Below are positions 1 through 8,232 of a stretch of DNA of 64,000 bases, in pieces (position 1 is the stretch's first letter; every line of letters starts with the position of its first letter). The notes under the pieces are model-generated. The model was not told the origin of the DNA. It ran no database searches and saw only the letters and a list, made by a program, of their open reading frames with translations. A program made the translations under genes and the position numbers. Source of the DNA: Rhizobium sp. NFR07 (GTDB lineage: Bacteria > Pseudomonadota > Alphaproteobacteria > Rhizobiales > Rhizobiaceae); assembly GCF_900111905.1 (NCBI RefSeq), contig NZ_FOKM01000024.1, positions 1 through 64,000 of the forward strand, in the 5' to 3' direction.

Positions 1-114
1 GTTGACCCACTTACCTGGCTGCGCCACGTGCTCACCGAGTTGCCTCAACGCCACGAAGCCGACGACATCGACGACCTGCTTCCGTTCAGCTTCTCCAAAA
101 CCTCAGCCAATTGA
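1..114 (+). CDS. IS66-family transposase, C-terminal end only (partial)
   Basis: Frame 1 is open from the window edge to a TGA at 112-114. The peptide starts DPLTWLRHVLTEL and ends IDDLLPFSF plus a short tail. This fits the C-terminal domain of IS66-type transposases (TnpC), which ends in a 'D-W-L..VL..I..H....-ID-LLPW' pattern. The catalytic part lies upstream of the window, so whether the element is intact cannot be judged. The short length means the call rests on this terminal signature alone. Confidence 0.7.
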   Translation, partial: VDPLTWLRHVLTELPQRHEADDIDDLLPFSFSKTSAN

Positions 115-193
115 TAGACCCGGATATCGCTTCGCAAACGAGGCCGCTCCGGTGCTGCCGCCTACGTCAATGTGCATGGAAAATCGCGCTTAC
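1..193 (+). mobile_element. Right end of an IS66-like element
   Basis: The transposase stop at 114 is followed by about 75 bases without a gene and then CGCTTAC at 187-193. That is the reverse complement of GTAAGCG, the usual tip of IS66-family terminal inverted repeats. The distance from tnpC stop to IS end fits the family. The other end lies outside the window, so the inverted repeat and the target duplication cannot be tested here. The boundary is inference. Confidence 0.45.
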
Positions 194-278
194 GGCACTT
201 CTGCGAAAGCTGTCAGAAAATGGCGGCACGATACCCGCCGAACTGCTGGACTGAGCGACCGGCATCAGGACCAGCTGG

Positions 279-306
279 AAAAGGCGGCAGATATGCCGCC
301 TTTTTT
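279..306. terminator. Strong bidirectional rho-independent terminator
   Basis: AAGGCGGCA (281-289), loop GATA, TGCCGCCTT (294-302) form a perfect 9-bp stem, with extra T residues after it on the plus strand and A residues before it. It can end plus-strand transcription leaving the IS66 remnant. No plus-strand gene starts between the remnant and this hairpin. Confidence 0.8.
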
Positions 307-493
307 CCTGTGCGATCGTGTTACCGGTTGTTTTGATCGATCAGGCAACGTGGATCTGAACGTTTGAACAGGTGCCGAATGCCCCGGAGGGCGCTGCTCA
401 ATCGCTCATGCCACCGTTTAGCGGTCGCGGAGCCAGAAGCGTGTCAGGACAGACCTGACCAACTGGCTACTCGCCATCGAACGCAGTCGTATC

Positions 494-508
494 CTGCCTA
501 AAAGGCAG
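494..508 (-). terminator. Small stem-loop after the 50-aa gene
   Basis: CTGCCT (494-499), AAA, AGGCAG (503-508) is a perfect 6-bp stem 16 bases beyond the stop of the 50-residue minus-strand gene. There is no T-run after it, so it may be only a weak terminator or an mRNA 3'-end stabiliser. Confidence 0.35.
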
Positions 509-523
509 CGTTGCACTGCGCAA

Positions 524-676
524 CTATTCCTTCCTGGAGGGTTCTTCACCGGGCTTCTCTTGGCGAGCGCGCTCAAGCCCCTTTTCGGCGGCTCTGGACA
601 GAGCGTCGCGGTTCTTGTCTGCGTTTTCTCCGCTGCGGGCAGCGTCACTTTCGGGAACCGATCTCTCGTCGCTCAT
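524..676 (-). CDS. Small highly charged protein (50 aa), unknown function
   Basis: The reading frame begins MSDERSVPESDAARSGENAD and runs 50 residues. It is rich in Glu, Arg, Lys and Ser with no hydrophobic stretch, so it is probably a disordered cytosolic peptide. GGAGAA lies 5 bases before the ATG, a good ribosome-binding site. The overlapping longer frames have no such signal. Tiny charged proteins like this are common in Rhizobiaceae stress regulons, but I cannot name a family. A terminator-like hairpin lies immediately upstream (see 695-732). Confidence 0.6.
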   Translation of the reverse strand: MSDERSVPESDAARSGENADKNRDALSRAAEKGLERARQEKPGEEPSRKE

Positions 677-694
677 GGTCTTCTCCAATGTTTT

Positions 695-732
695 GAAAAA
701 ATAAAGGGAGTTCCAGTTTCCTGGTAGCTCCC
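695..732 (-). terminator. Interrupted-stem terminator/attenuator ahead of the 50-aa gene
   Basis: Read on the minus strand, GGGAG-cta-CCAG-gaaa-CTGG-aa-CTCCC is followed by TTTATTTTTT. The paired parts are 728-732/706-710 and 721-724/713-716. It can terminate transcripts from the 853-1116 gene. It also sits only about 30 bases before the start codon of the next gene, leaving almost no room for a separate promoter, so it could act as an attenuator. Confidence 0.65.
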
Positions 733-852
733 TCCTTGATCAGAACCGGCCACATGGGCAGATAGCCGCCTCTGCTGTTCTAACATTGGCAATCGCCCTT
801 GGTTCCCTTGCCGGAGACCCTCGCTTGTGTAGTGAGACACCGGCGACCTCAT

Positions 853-1116
853 TCAAGGTCTCATGAGCCTGATTAGGAAGTCGAAGTCCCGGGGGCTATA
901 GTGCTGGTCTGATCCCATAACCGCTATGCTCCAGTATTCTCTTGCCGCGCCGAACACGTCGGTGACCTGTACGATCTCCGCATCATCTGCGCCGGCACGG
1001 CGCGCCCAGTAGAACGACCCGACGCGGAGGTTTTCGGGGTCGATGGAAATCGGTTCTTTCACGGGTTCAGTACTCTGCATCCGAATCGGAGGGGCCACTA
1101 TCGCATTTAGCTGCAC
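853..1116 (-). CDS. Small hypothetical protein (up to 87 aa)
   Basis: The core contains RVGSFYWARRAG, VFGAAREYWSI and DQHYSPRDFDFLIRL and reads like a compact folded domain with alternating hydrophobic and charged residues. It resembles small uncharacterised Rhizobiales proteins, though I cannot assign a domain. The listed start is a GTG without a clear Shine-Dalgarno; an internal ATG at 1080 (MQSTEP) is an alternative. It is followed by a terminator-like hairpin at 695-732. Function unknown. Confidence 0.55.
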   Translation of the reverse strand: MQLNAIVAPPIRMQSTEPVKEPISIDPENLRVGSFYWARRAGADDAEIVQVTDVFGAAREYWSIAVMGSDQHYSPRDFDFLIRLMRP

Positions 1117-1538
1117 GTGATCAAGGCAGCGATAATGCGCGATATGCGGCGAGGCTTCTTGTTCGATGTTTAGGCGCTGGACGGGGTTTACAAAAATCGT
1201 AACTCTAGCAATGCCCGTCCAGATAGTAGCCTTCAGCCGTCACCGCGTACTTTACCAAAATCCGTCCTGGCATTACGCCTTCCATCGAAGCGGTAAAGCG
1301 TGCTCTGTCTTCATCGCAAAATTACGGCACGCAAGGGCGCCGCGCAATCGCTGACCTGCTTGTCGTCAGTTGCCTTCAATAGCGGCACGTTGTTGCGGGC
1401 TCGAATTCATTTAGGTCGCGCTGGGTACGAGAGGATGTTCCTTCACTCCCCAGCGTGCAGGTGCCCGAGGAGTTCGGTGACGATAACACTGGAGGCCTGG
1501 TTGGGCAAAGTCCGCCGCCAAAGAATAGGAAGCAGCGC
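1117..1538. other. Gene-free stretch
   Basis: About 420 bases with only short open frames lacking ribosome-binding sites and convincing composition. I see no RNA gene or clear repeat. It probably holds the promoter of the 853-1116 gene. Confidence 0.4.
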
Positions 1539-1775
1539 TCACCGCCCTGAACTCTTATTTATGCCGTTTGATCGGTGTGGTTGATGAGGCGAGATCGATC
1601 GTTCTGCGTTCGCCTGAGCATCCCAGAGATTGTCGCAAAAGCCGTTCTGAGCGTTGATGTACGTGTACCAGTACCAAGACGTCTTATCATCATCGTAAAT
1701 GGGCGTAATAGCAGCGATCGCTTTGTCGTTGCACCACAGGGTGAGAATCCCTCGGTGGTCGGGTCGCCAAATCAT
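1539..1775 (-). CDS. Small hypothetical protein (78 aa), Trp/Tyr rich
   Basis: The peptide begins MIWRPDHRGILTLWCNDKAI and contains TSWYWYTY and GFCDNLWDAQANAE. The aromatic-rich N-terminal half looks like a small beta-sheet domain and the tail is polar. It starts 17 bases after the end of the 1793-1978 gene on the same strand, so the two are probably co-transcribed. No family recognised; function unknown. Confidence 0.5.
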   Translation of the reverse strand: MIWRPDHRGILTLWCNDKAIAAITPIYDDDKTSWYWYTYINAQNGFCDNLWDAQANAERSISPHQPHRSNGINKSSGR

Positions 1776-1792
1776 AAGGCTCGTCCCGCGCC

Positions 1793-1978
1793 TTATCGCA
1801 GTGAGGGCAGTCTGCTCTTCGCGATGGTCTGTAGCTTCTCAAGATTTTCAGTGAGCGCGTTGATACTCGCAATCGCACCGCGAACGTGATCAAGAAGATC
1901 GGCTTTTGCCTGTGCGATGGTCTTCGCTGGGGCGTTGTCGTTTACGGGGTGCATGTCTTCTCCCGGGCGCAGTATCAC
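1793..1978 (-). CDS. Small helical protein (61 aa)
   Basis: The start is MILRPGEDMHPVNDN, followed by a predicted long helix (AKADLLDHVRGAIASINALTENLEKL) and a short basic tail. The heptad-like spacing of Leu and Ile suggests a coiled coil or dimerising helix. A second ATG at residue 9 (MHPVND) could be the true start. It is the first gene of a two-gene minus-strand unit with 1539-1775. Function unknown. Confidence 0.5.
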   Translation of the reverse strand: MILRPGEDMHPVNDNAPAKTIAQAKADLLDHVRGAIASINALTENLEKLQTIAKSRLPSLR

Positions 1979-2323
1979 TGCCTTGTCGCTAATAGAGACG
2001 ATTGGAAGTTAGGGTGAGCGCACTTTCATAGTGCGAAAAGCCGAAGGTGGAGCGGACGTTTCGGGAACCACTCCCCTTCGACAATCCTCGCGCCGGAGCC
2101 TCCCGGGCGAATGAACAGAGACTAAGTTGGAGAAGTTACTGAACGTCTAATATTTCAGACTAAAGTCGGGGTTCTTGAGTGCCACGGGCTGACGGTACTG
2201 CTCTGACGCCAGTTGAGCTATCCATGACACATATGAATGGTCCCTTTGTCGCGCGTTTCTCCTCCGTACGATCTTTGTTCGTCTCGCTCGCGGTACCGGC
2301 CCCGCCCCCAGAATTTGCCTCTG
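1979..2323. other. Gene-free stretch
   Basis: About 345 bases. Open frames on both strands here are mutual shadows without ribosome-binding sites. A minus-strand patch near 2185-2225 resembles a tRNA D-arm but has no anticodon or T-arm partner, so no RNA gene is called. Confidence 0.4.
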
Positions 2324-2629
2324 CTACAGCGCTGTGGCACTTGTATATCCAAGCACCCACAAATCGACCTTCTCGCAGCCGTCGTCTACGAGATATGGAC
2401 AGTGTCGAGGATTGAGCTTGACCTGTCCCGCGCTCCAACCTTCAAAGAAGACAAGTGCGCGATCGGAAGCGCCAAGATTTGAAAAATCAACTGATTTGTA
2501 GCCGTCGACCCATGCCTTCCAAGCAGAGCCGTCATGACCCAGGTATGGGCTGGCGGTGAGGGCCTGTCCGATTCTTGCCGAATGCCGACCCTGAGCAAAA
2601 TACAACGCATATGAAATGTCTTCGTCCAT
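2324..2629 (-). CDS. Rmf/CrpP-like protein with two motif copies (101 aa)
   Basis: Two stretches match the core pattern of ribosome modulation factor (C/S-P-Y, about 8-10 residues, W-x-x-G-W/Y): SPYLGHDGSAWKAWVDGY in the middle and CPYLVDDGCEKVDLWVLGY near the C-terminus. The second is preceded by EGWSAG, as in RMF, where G-x-x-A-G comes before CPY. Known RMF proteins are about 55 residues and hibernate ribosomes by blocking the mRNA exit region; this protein looks like a doubled version. I chose the ATG at 2629 because GGGGTG lies just upstream. The function is inferred from a short motif only. Confidence 0.5.
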   Translation of the reverse strand: MDEDISYALYFAQGRHSARIGQALTASPYLGHDGSAWKAWVDGYKSVDFSNLGASDRALVFFEGWSAGQVKLNPRHCPYLVDDGCEKVDLWVLGYTSATAL

Positions 2630-3356
2630 TACACACCCCATGTATTGCGTGCAGTGAAACTTAGAAAAGCAGCATTTTCAAGAGGTCTAAGTTAGACAAT
2701 GGGCCGTGATATCATCATCCTGACCTAACGTGTGTTGTTCCTCAGGTTTTGTCGCCCCAGCGATGCCGTTTCTGCTGATGCAAGCATCAAAGCGCGCTCG
2801 ACTTGCTCATGTTCAGCCATTTCGAAGGTTTGTCACTCGCTACCGCAAGCCTGCGATCAACAACCTCACGCTGGCGCTGACTGACAGCCGTCATTGTGAG
2901 ATCTTCACTGACTGACCTGGTCACTCTCCGGCGCACAGCTTCCCGAGGATATCCGACACCATGACGCCGGCCGCCTGCTTGAGGAGCGGTCGGTGCCCCA
3001 GCAGCGCATGCGGGAAGTCGATCGGGTCTGCAACGGCAACAAGCGTTAACCATCTAAGCGGAGCTCATGCGCTTCGTGCTGAGGATGGGAGAACACCGCC
3101 GTTCAGCCGCAAATGAATAGTCGCAATTGATTGCACCCGGCGGCCTCTCGATAGGGTGGCCCGGCCTTTTCATCTGCCGGCGCGATCTGATCGAGTTCCG
3201 ACCGGGCGAACTTTACCGACCATACCTGGCGACAGCCTCCGTCATTGCTGGTAGGGTATCCCGGCGAAAGGTTGAGGAGCAGACGGATACGACCTGGTCA
3301 TCCCCTGCCGGCAGGATGCTGATTGGGGTCATCAATGCGCCTAGAGCTTGCTCGGC
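2630..3356. other. Gene-poor stretch with a possible decayed minus-strand frame
   Basis: No complete gene is supported. On the minus strand about 2917-3040 encodes a plausible C-terminal peptide (DPIDFPHALLGHRPLLKQ, then VMVSDILGKL and a stop). It has no start codon, because an in-frame stop lies just upstream. It may be the end of a lost gene; family not recognised. Confidence 0.3.
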
Positions 3357-3497
3357 TCACAAGTAGCTGAGAGCGAATATGAGCAGACTGGTGAAACCGA
3401 TACCGATCGCAGCAACAAGAAGCATTCTGCCCGCGCTCATCTGCGCCTTTGTTTTGACCGGAGCCTGGCGCTCGAAATTTCGGTCGTCGACCGGCAT
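3357..3497 (-). CDS. Single-pass small membrane protein (46 aa)
   Basis: The peptide begins MPVDDRNFERQAPVK and ends with one hydrophobic segment (MLLVAAIGIGFTSLLIFAL) of about 19 residues, placing it in the inner membrane with a cytosolic N-terminus. AGGA lies 7 bases before this ATG, so I prefer it over the longer frame start at 3566. No family is recognised. Confidence 0.6.
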   Translation of the reverse strand: MPVDDRNFERQAPVKTKAQMSAGRMLLVAAIGIGFTSLLIFALSYL

Positions 3498-4996
3498 CAA
3501 TTGTCCTCTGGTGGCTTGTTGTCGGCAAAAACTCGCAATGCAATGAAGCAGTGGGTGGCTCGGCACAAATGCACAGATACATCAGGGGCGGTCTATAAAC
3601 CTGTGGAAGCAAATACCCTGGCGATCCTCTTATGTTCAACCACTAATATTCATGCCGCTTCCCATGGCGACTGATACGCTCTCACTTCGTTCACGATACC
3701 TCCTGAAATGCCCCGTCGCGAGGCGGAGGCTCAGACGATACAAGTTCGAGAGCGGGCGCGCCATAGACGTGGTTCTGTGTCGGCACAGGGCTGATGGTTT
3801 GCTCTACGCTCGCCAGCCCCAGTATCGGCTCGGGGGCCCCTGCTTAGACATCACTGGATGGAAAACGTGCCCACCCAGACTCGGTATAAGGCGCGACCAG
3901 ACAATTGCCTGGTCGCACTGTCAGCAAAAGAAACAAGCCTCTCTCTGCATCCAGCGTTTCGAAGCCAATGGTCGGCCGTGGAAACCTCGAAGCGGTTGAT
4001 AGCGTCGTCACCGGCGCCATCGACACGCCCGGTAAAGGGCCGAAAACGAGGCTAGGTGGCGACAGCTCTTAAACGATGTCGCCGGTGTTCTCTCCCGCGG
4101 TTGCCAGCGGCAAGTTTTGACCTTTCATGGCGGACTTGCGACATGACTCAAGCGCTTGAGGAAGCCGTTGGCGACGGCCGATACGCGCCGCTGACAAGCC
4201 GCCCGATCCGGAAGTGCGTGACCACCGATCGAAGGCAGTGCCCCCCTTCCTTTAACGGGATGCGCGAGCGCCTGGATAATTTCGCGATCTGCAGACTGGA
4301 CTAGCAACCTAAGCGCGATCCCGGTTGGCCGGGTACGACAACAGAATTGACGGGTACGCGAACGGGGAACGACGTTGGGTTTTTATTCGCTGTATAACCT
4401 GTGCATGTTCATTCTCCGAGGGCGCGAATAATAGTGACCCGATAAAACGAAAAAAGACCCGGCTCGCGGCCGGGTCGAAGGTCAGGTTTGCCACATCCCC
4501 TGCGTTCCACCTACTCGATCGAGACAATCCCGCCTGTAGCGCGAATGCCACAGCGACGAACATTTACGTGTAATATCTGTCTATCCCTTTGCATGGCCCG
4601 CCGGCTACGATTGGTCGGCATTGCGGGGCTTGCGAAGCCGCTTACTTCAACATGTCGGCAATCTCCGCCGCTGGCAGCTTGGCCCCACCGTGCCGTGGCA
4701 GCTCGCGATAGGACCGCGGGCAGATATCCGGCGCAATACCATAGCGTCACCGTCCGGCTTTCCTCGAAGCCATAGCAGCCCCACGTCTTGCAGCCTGATG
4801 ATCGCAATAGTGTTTGATATGTATAATTGCCTTAGGTGGAGCGGTCCGGCTGTCATCACTCATTGCGTGCCTGGGGGCGAGAACAGGAGGCGCAGCCAAA
4901 CTTCTTTATCAGCGCCTTCGGCTCCGTCGAGGCACTCTAAGGCACCGATGACAGGAGGTTTCGATGGTCCACGGCAGTCTCGCAGCCTAACGGCCG
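3498..4996. other. Long gene-free or decayed stretch
   Basis: About 1.5 kb without a gene I can support. Open frames of 60-130 codons exist on all frames but lack ribosome-binding sites and conserved motifs. On the minus strand near 4642-4720 a frame ends SYRELPRHGGAKLPAAEIADMLK with good composition but no start codon (TGA just upstream). It lies upstream of the terminator at 4450-4476, so a small gene may have decayed here. Confidence 0.35.
4450..4476 (-). terminator. Rho-independent terminator (minus strand)
   Basis: GACCCGGC (4456-4463), loop TCGCG, GCCGGGTC (4469-4476) form a perfect 8-bp GC-rich stem. On the minus strand it is followed by six T residues (complement of 4450-4455). It implies a minus-strand transcript from the 4.6-4.9 kb region, where only a start-less frame remains. 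Confidence 0.75.
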
Positions 4997-5302
4997 TCAT
5001 TGCGTCGCTGACGGATGAGGCTTGAGGCGAACAGACCATCCGGTAGCGGGGAGAGATTTCCCTGCTACAATGATCCTTTTCTCGAATACCTGCTCCGCCT
5101 TTCTCTTCGCCTCATCCTGAGTCGAGGCTGTTACGGTGATACGTCGACGGCCAATTGGGAAAAGGAATTTGCGCTTCGTGGTATCAATCCTGTACCGAAA
5201 TCCCGCAGAAGAGGCGACGCACGGCGATCTTATCGAGAGCATCCCGTTCAGTGGAGACAGGCATGACCACCAGTTTTCGAAAGCGATTTGGTTTCTTCTC
5301 AT
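4997..5302 (-). CDS. Small basic hypothetical protein (81-101 aa)
   Basis: The central part contains FRYRIDTTKRKFLFPIG, a beta-hairpin-like patch, and an amphipathic helix (TQDEAKRKAEQVFEKR). This layout, short strands followed by an 'EA..KAE..F' helix, is typical of small DNA- or nucleic-acid-associated proteins, but I cannot assign a family. Two starts are possible: 5302, or an internal ATG at 5242 (MLSIRS); neither has a strong Shine-Dalgarno. Function unknown. Confidence 0.45.
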   Translation of the reverse strand: MRRNQIAFENWWSCLSPLNGMLSIRSPCVASSAGFRYRIDTTKRKFLFPIGRRRITVTASTQDEAKRKAEQVFEKRIIVAGKSLPATGWSVRLKPHPSATQ

Positions 5303-5580
5303 CCTGAGCCTGTGCTACAAACCCCGCTGAAGTTCCTATTATGTTCAGTCGTCATGTTGAATCAACATGGAGGGGTCAAGACAGCGTGAGTGACGTCACG
5401 AGGGCTAATGAGTTCGAGGTTGGGGGCAGAACTCTACGCATAGGGGACGGAGGCGTTGCCCTCGTGACCTAATCTTAACGGGCATCGAATGAAAACGTTC
5501 CGCAAAGCGCCCGTAGGCGCAAAGCCGCTGCAGCTGATCTCGACATCACGTGAGGCCGGAAGCGCATATGCCTGGCGACG

Positions 5581-6150
5581 TCAGCTCCTAGGGATCCCGG
5601 GATCACCGATGCGCGCAAGCGCCGGAGCCGCACCGATGAATTGACGATCTCGACACCATCGCAAGGACGGGCCGTCGGCAAGCATGACGCTTTTCAACAA
5701 GTCTGCCTGCCTTTCAGATTGCAGGCCGATGAAGGCGATGTCGGTGACCGACATCACCTTCCGGCCGCCCTCATTCTGGCTACGAGCCTCGACGCAAATC
5801 CGCAAAACTTCTGCTCCCGTAGCGCCGAGTGTTTCGACCTGCTCCAGAATGTCGGTGCTGACGGTACGACTTGCGCCGTAAGTCACGATGCAATCATTCC
5901 TGTCGAAACCGAGGGCGATCGGAATGCATTCTCCCGAAGGGACGTTCGCCGCCTTGGCGCTGGCAGAATCGTATAGATGGCCAATGCCGGAGAGTTTCCC
6001 ATGGCGGCTCATTCCATAAAAATGATACCAGCCGGCCTGGCTCAGGTATTCGATCTTCCATATAACCTGTTCGAACTCGGCGGGGTCGGCCAGCATCCCG
6101 CTAAGAGCCTGGACCGCATCTTGAAAGTCTTTTCGGCAGCAGGCTGGCAT
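5581..6150 (-). CDS. Hypothetical protein (189 aa)
   Basis: Starting at the ATG at 6150 (GGGA about 7 bases upstream) the protein begins MPACCRKDFQDAVQALSGML. It continues with AEFEQVIWKIEYLSQAG, WYHFYGMSRHGKLSGIGHLY, CIPIALGFDRND and TDILEQVETLGATGAEVLRICVEAR. The composition is that of a soluble mixed alpha/beta protein. The frame extends to 6213, but that extension has no ribosome-binding site. The Gly/Pro/Arg-rich end suggests the native C-terminus may be altered. Family and function not recognised. Confidence 0.5.
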   Translation of the reverse strand: MPACCRKDFQDAVQALSGMLADPAEFEQVIWKIEYLSQAGWYHFYGMSRHGKLSGIGHLYDSASAKAANVPSGECIPIALGFDRNDCIVTYGASRTVSTDILEQVETLGATGAEVLRICVEARSQNEGGRKVMSVTDIAFIGLQSERQADLLKSVMLADGPSLRWCRDRQFIGAAPALARIGDPGIPRS

Positions 6151-6416
6151 GACAGATCCCGTCCCCATGTTTCTCACCGATAACATCCTCGGAGACCACA
6201 CGTTCCTGACCACTGCCGAATTGTCGTCGCTTCTTACCAGCCCACGTTGAGATCAGAGCCCTTCTTTCAGCGATCTTCGGCCCGGCGGATTTGCGGTTAT
6301 ACAGCCGTCGCGCAAAAAGCGCCTGGGTTTCTTTTTGTCCCACATGATCACTCACGCGAACTACACAGCGGATAACCCCGTGATTGGCACCGGCTTTGAC
6401 GGACTGCGATGCTCCC

Positions 6417-6659
6417 TCAATCGTCAGGCAAATCGCGCCTGATCGCCTTCACGCTTCCCCAGAAATCCGACACCGGCGCCTCGACCGGGCCGCTTTCGGA
6501 TCTGGAGACCGTTTTCTCACCGGCCTCATAGCCTTCGATCCATGCTGCAAATCTTTGATCGTTGTCGATGAACGGGCAGGTATATGCGCCGACTCTGGCT
6601 AGCGCAGCCAGCATTCCCATGTCTCGCACCGCTCTGCGTTCCTTCGCACTGAGCCCCAT
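6417..6659 (-). CDS. Rmf/CrpP-like small protein (80 aa)
   Basis: The motif CPFIDNDQRFAAWIEGYEAG matches the ribosome modulation factor signature (C-P-F/Y, then Q-R, then W-x-x-G-Y/W). A helical N-terminus (MGLSAKERRAVRDMGML) precedes it and a polar tail follows. AAGGG sits 6 bases before the ATG. By family it could bind 70S/100S ribosomes in slow growth. 'CrpP' annotations of such proteins as antibiotic-modifying enzymes are doubtful. It shares the motif with the protein at 2324-2629. Confidence 0.55.
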   Translation of the reverse strand: MGLSAKERRAVRDMGMLAALARVGAYTCPFIDNDQRFAAWIEGYEAGEKTVSRSESGPVEAPVSDFWGSVKAIRRDLPDD

Positions 6660-6849
6660 ATTTGCCCTTCATCCCGGTGCCCGCACTCTCGAGCGGCACA
6701 AATCGAACAAATATCCCGGCAAGAAACAATGCCTGACCATGTTGCTTGCATTTTGCCGAGATGAACTGGCGTGATCCTACTGTCTTCTCACCTTAATGGG
6801 AACAGCCTGCCACTGATTGACGTTCCCTTCCGTGTGAGAGGAGAAATTC

Positions 6850-7041
6850 ATGATCGAAACTGTTCTTGTCGTCTTGCTCGTTTCCGCCCTGTCGGTCACG
6901 GCCTATTTTACACTCGGACACTGGCGCTCAAGCCGCTCACCATCAAAACAGCTTCCACCGGAGGTCGTGCAGAAGCGGTGGTTGAACCGCGAAGCCCGCC
7001 ACGCGCGGCAGCATCGTGAAGCGGAAAGCCAAAACGGTTGA
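6850..7041 (+). CDS. Single-pass small membrane protein (63 aa)
   Basis: One N-terminal transmembrane segment (MIETVLVVLLVSALSVTAYF) is followed by a basic, Arg/Gln-rich cytosolic tail of about 40 residues. GAGGAGA sits 7 bases before the ATG. It is the only plus-strand gene in this part of the window and ends just before a GC-rich imperfect inverted repeat at about 7052-7092. No domain recognised; a small membrane-anchored adaptor is possible but is inference. Confidence 0.6.
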   Translation: MIETVLVVLLVSALSVTAYFTLGHWRSSRSPSKQLPPEVVQKRWLNREARHARQHREAESQNG

Positions 7042-7290
7042 TCCCGTCCAAAAGCAGCGGCGGCGTCTGAGTTTTAAGCCAGGACGCTGCCGCAGCCACT
7101 CACCAGAAATGGCACACACGACACCGGTCAGCAAAAACCTGACGCGTGGCTTGCTTCAGGCTCGACTGTAACCTTCGCCGGTTACACCTTCCTGAAACAT
7201 CAGCTTTAACTCCCCCCGTTGGGGCCCGGCCTTGCCAGTCTGAATGGCGAGACCTCTTGCGGGAGGAGACGGGACCTAGGAGGGCTCGTT

Positions 7291-7500
7291 TTAACCCTTG
7301 CGCGATTGCCGGGTCTCGGCAAGGGGCATGCTATAGGGATCGAGCGCCCAACCTTCTGCATTTGCCCTTCGTGACCGTGCAAGCATCAGCGCGTCGAGAT
7401 CTCCTCTGGCCGGGCCCGAGATCCGATAGATCCGTTCTGCCTCTTCGTTTTTCAGAAGGTAGTGATCTCTGAACTGATCGAGCGAATATGTCGATGCCAT
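7291..7500 (-). CDS. Small protein, paralogue of the gene at 59319-59636 (69 aa)
   Basis: The protein begins MASTYSLDQFRDHYLLKNEE and continues EAERIYRISGP, then DLDALMLARSRRANAEGW. The gene at 59.3 kb encodes MASSYSLEEF, EAERILRITRP and DVDALM in the same order, so the two are clear paralogues. GGGAG lies 6 bases before the ATG. The pattern of short helices separated by a Gly/Pro turn suggests a small regulator, but no DNA-binding domain can be proven. It lies 41 bases after the tyrosine phosphatase gene on the same strand. Confidence 0.6.
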   Translation of the reverse strand: MASTYSLDQFRDHYLLKNEEAERIYRISGPARGDLDALMLARSRRANAEGWALDPYSMPLAETRQSRKG

Positions 7501-7541
7501 GCGCAGCTCCCGATTTGTCAGGGCTTACAATGCGACCGTGG

Positions 7542-8231
7542 TCATCCGGTTCCATCGCCCTGGCGATCCACTCCATTGCGTTTGTCCATCCTTGCCAGGC
7601 GCGTCTCCGAAACCGATCCACGCCTGCCCTTCCAATGATTTGGCGAGACGCCACCGAACAACGCCGCCCACCTGACCTCTGCATCTCGCCCGTAGCGGCG
7701 GATGATCTCAACGACGTCCGAGCGGTGAACGAGCTGGTGTTGGTAGAGGTGCCGCAGTTGCCGCATCAACCGACCGTTCAGCCCGAGAAGTCTGTCTGCC
7801 ATGTCGATCATGCGGGAGTTGCGCCAGGCCTGGGGCTTGCGCTGGACGACCTGCGGAAAAACCCGCGCCAACCGCTCCGGACCGGATCTGGCAAGCAGGA
7901 TCGCCAGAGCCGCCGTGGATCGCGACACGCCCATGTGACAAGGGATCAAGGCTCCCTGGCTCCCTTCCTCTCCAAGGCGATCGCCAAATTGCAGGATAGC
8001 CGCGATGTCTCTCTCCTGCGGGGCGACCATAGTGTCATCCGGTTCGATGAGATCGTGAAAGCGTAGAAACAGATGGCGATCAACGTGGATTGCCGCTGGC
8101 CGAAAGACGTTCGCAATATCTGGATCGACGATTGACAGGAGGCCTGAATGTCGTGCGTCCAAGATCGACGCCACCTCTTCGAGACTGCAGACCTCGTAGG
8201 AGGCGGGCGCGGTGTTTCTGGTCATCGACAT
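7542..8231 (-). CDS. Protein tyrosine/dual-specificity phosphatase-like protein (229 aa)
   Basis: The signature CHMGVSRST (Cys98 to Arg104) is the C-x5-R-S/T loop of cysteine-based phosphatases, where the Cys forms the phospho-enzyme. Asp60 in FHDLIEPDD is a candidate general acid. After the loop, helices continue in the usual order. The start nearly abuts the stop of the ABC-permease remnant (8233), so the two were probably translated together. The substrate could be a phosphoprotein or, given the lipid-type neighbours, a phosphorylated head group; the latter is only inference. The Arg-rich last 30 residues may be non-native. Confidence 0.7.
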   Translation of the reverse strand: MSMTRNTAPASYEVCSLEEVASILDARHSGLLSIVDPDIANVFRPAAIHVDRHLFLRFHDLIEPDDTMVAPQERDIAAILQFGDRLGEEGSQGALIPCHMGVSRSTAALAILLARSGPERLARVFPQVVQRKPQAWRNSRMIDMADRLLGLNGRLMRQLRHLYQHQLVHRSDVVEIIRRYGRDAEVRWAALFGGVSPNHWKGRRGSVSETRLARMDKRNGVDRQGDGTG

Positions 8232-8232
8232 C

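Noticed and set aside
2..367. Plus-strand open frame of 121 codons at the window start
   Set aside because: It is out of frame with the IS66 C-terminus, crosses the terminator hairpin and has no start signal.
2185..2225. Minus-strand stretch like a tRNA D-arm (TAGCTCAACTGG...AGAGC)
   Set aside because: No matching acceptor, anticodon or T-arm can be drawn around it, so no tRNA was called; chance similarity or an old att remnant.
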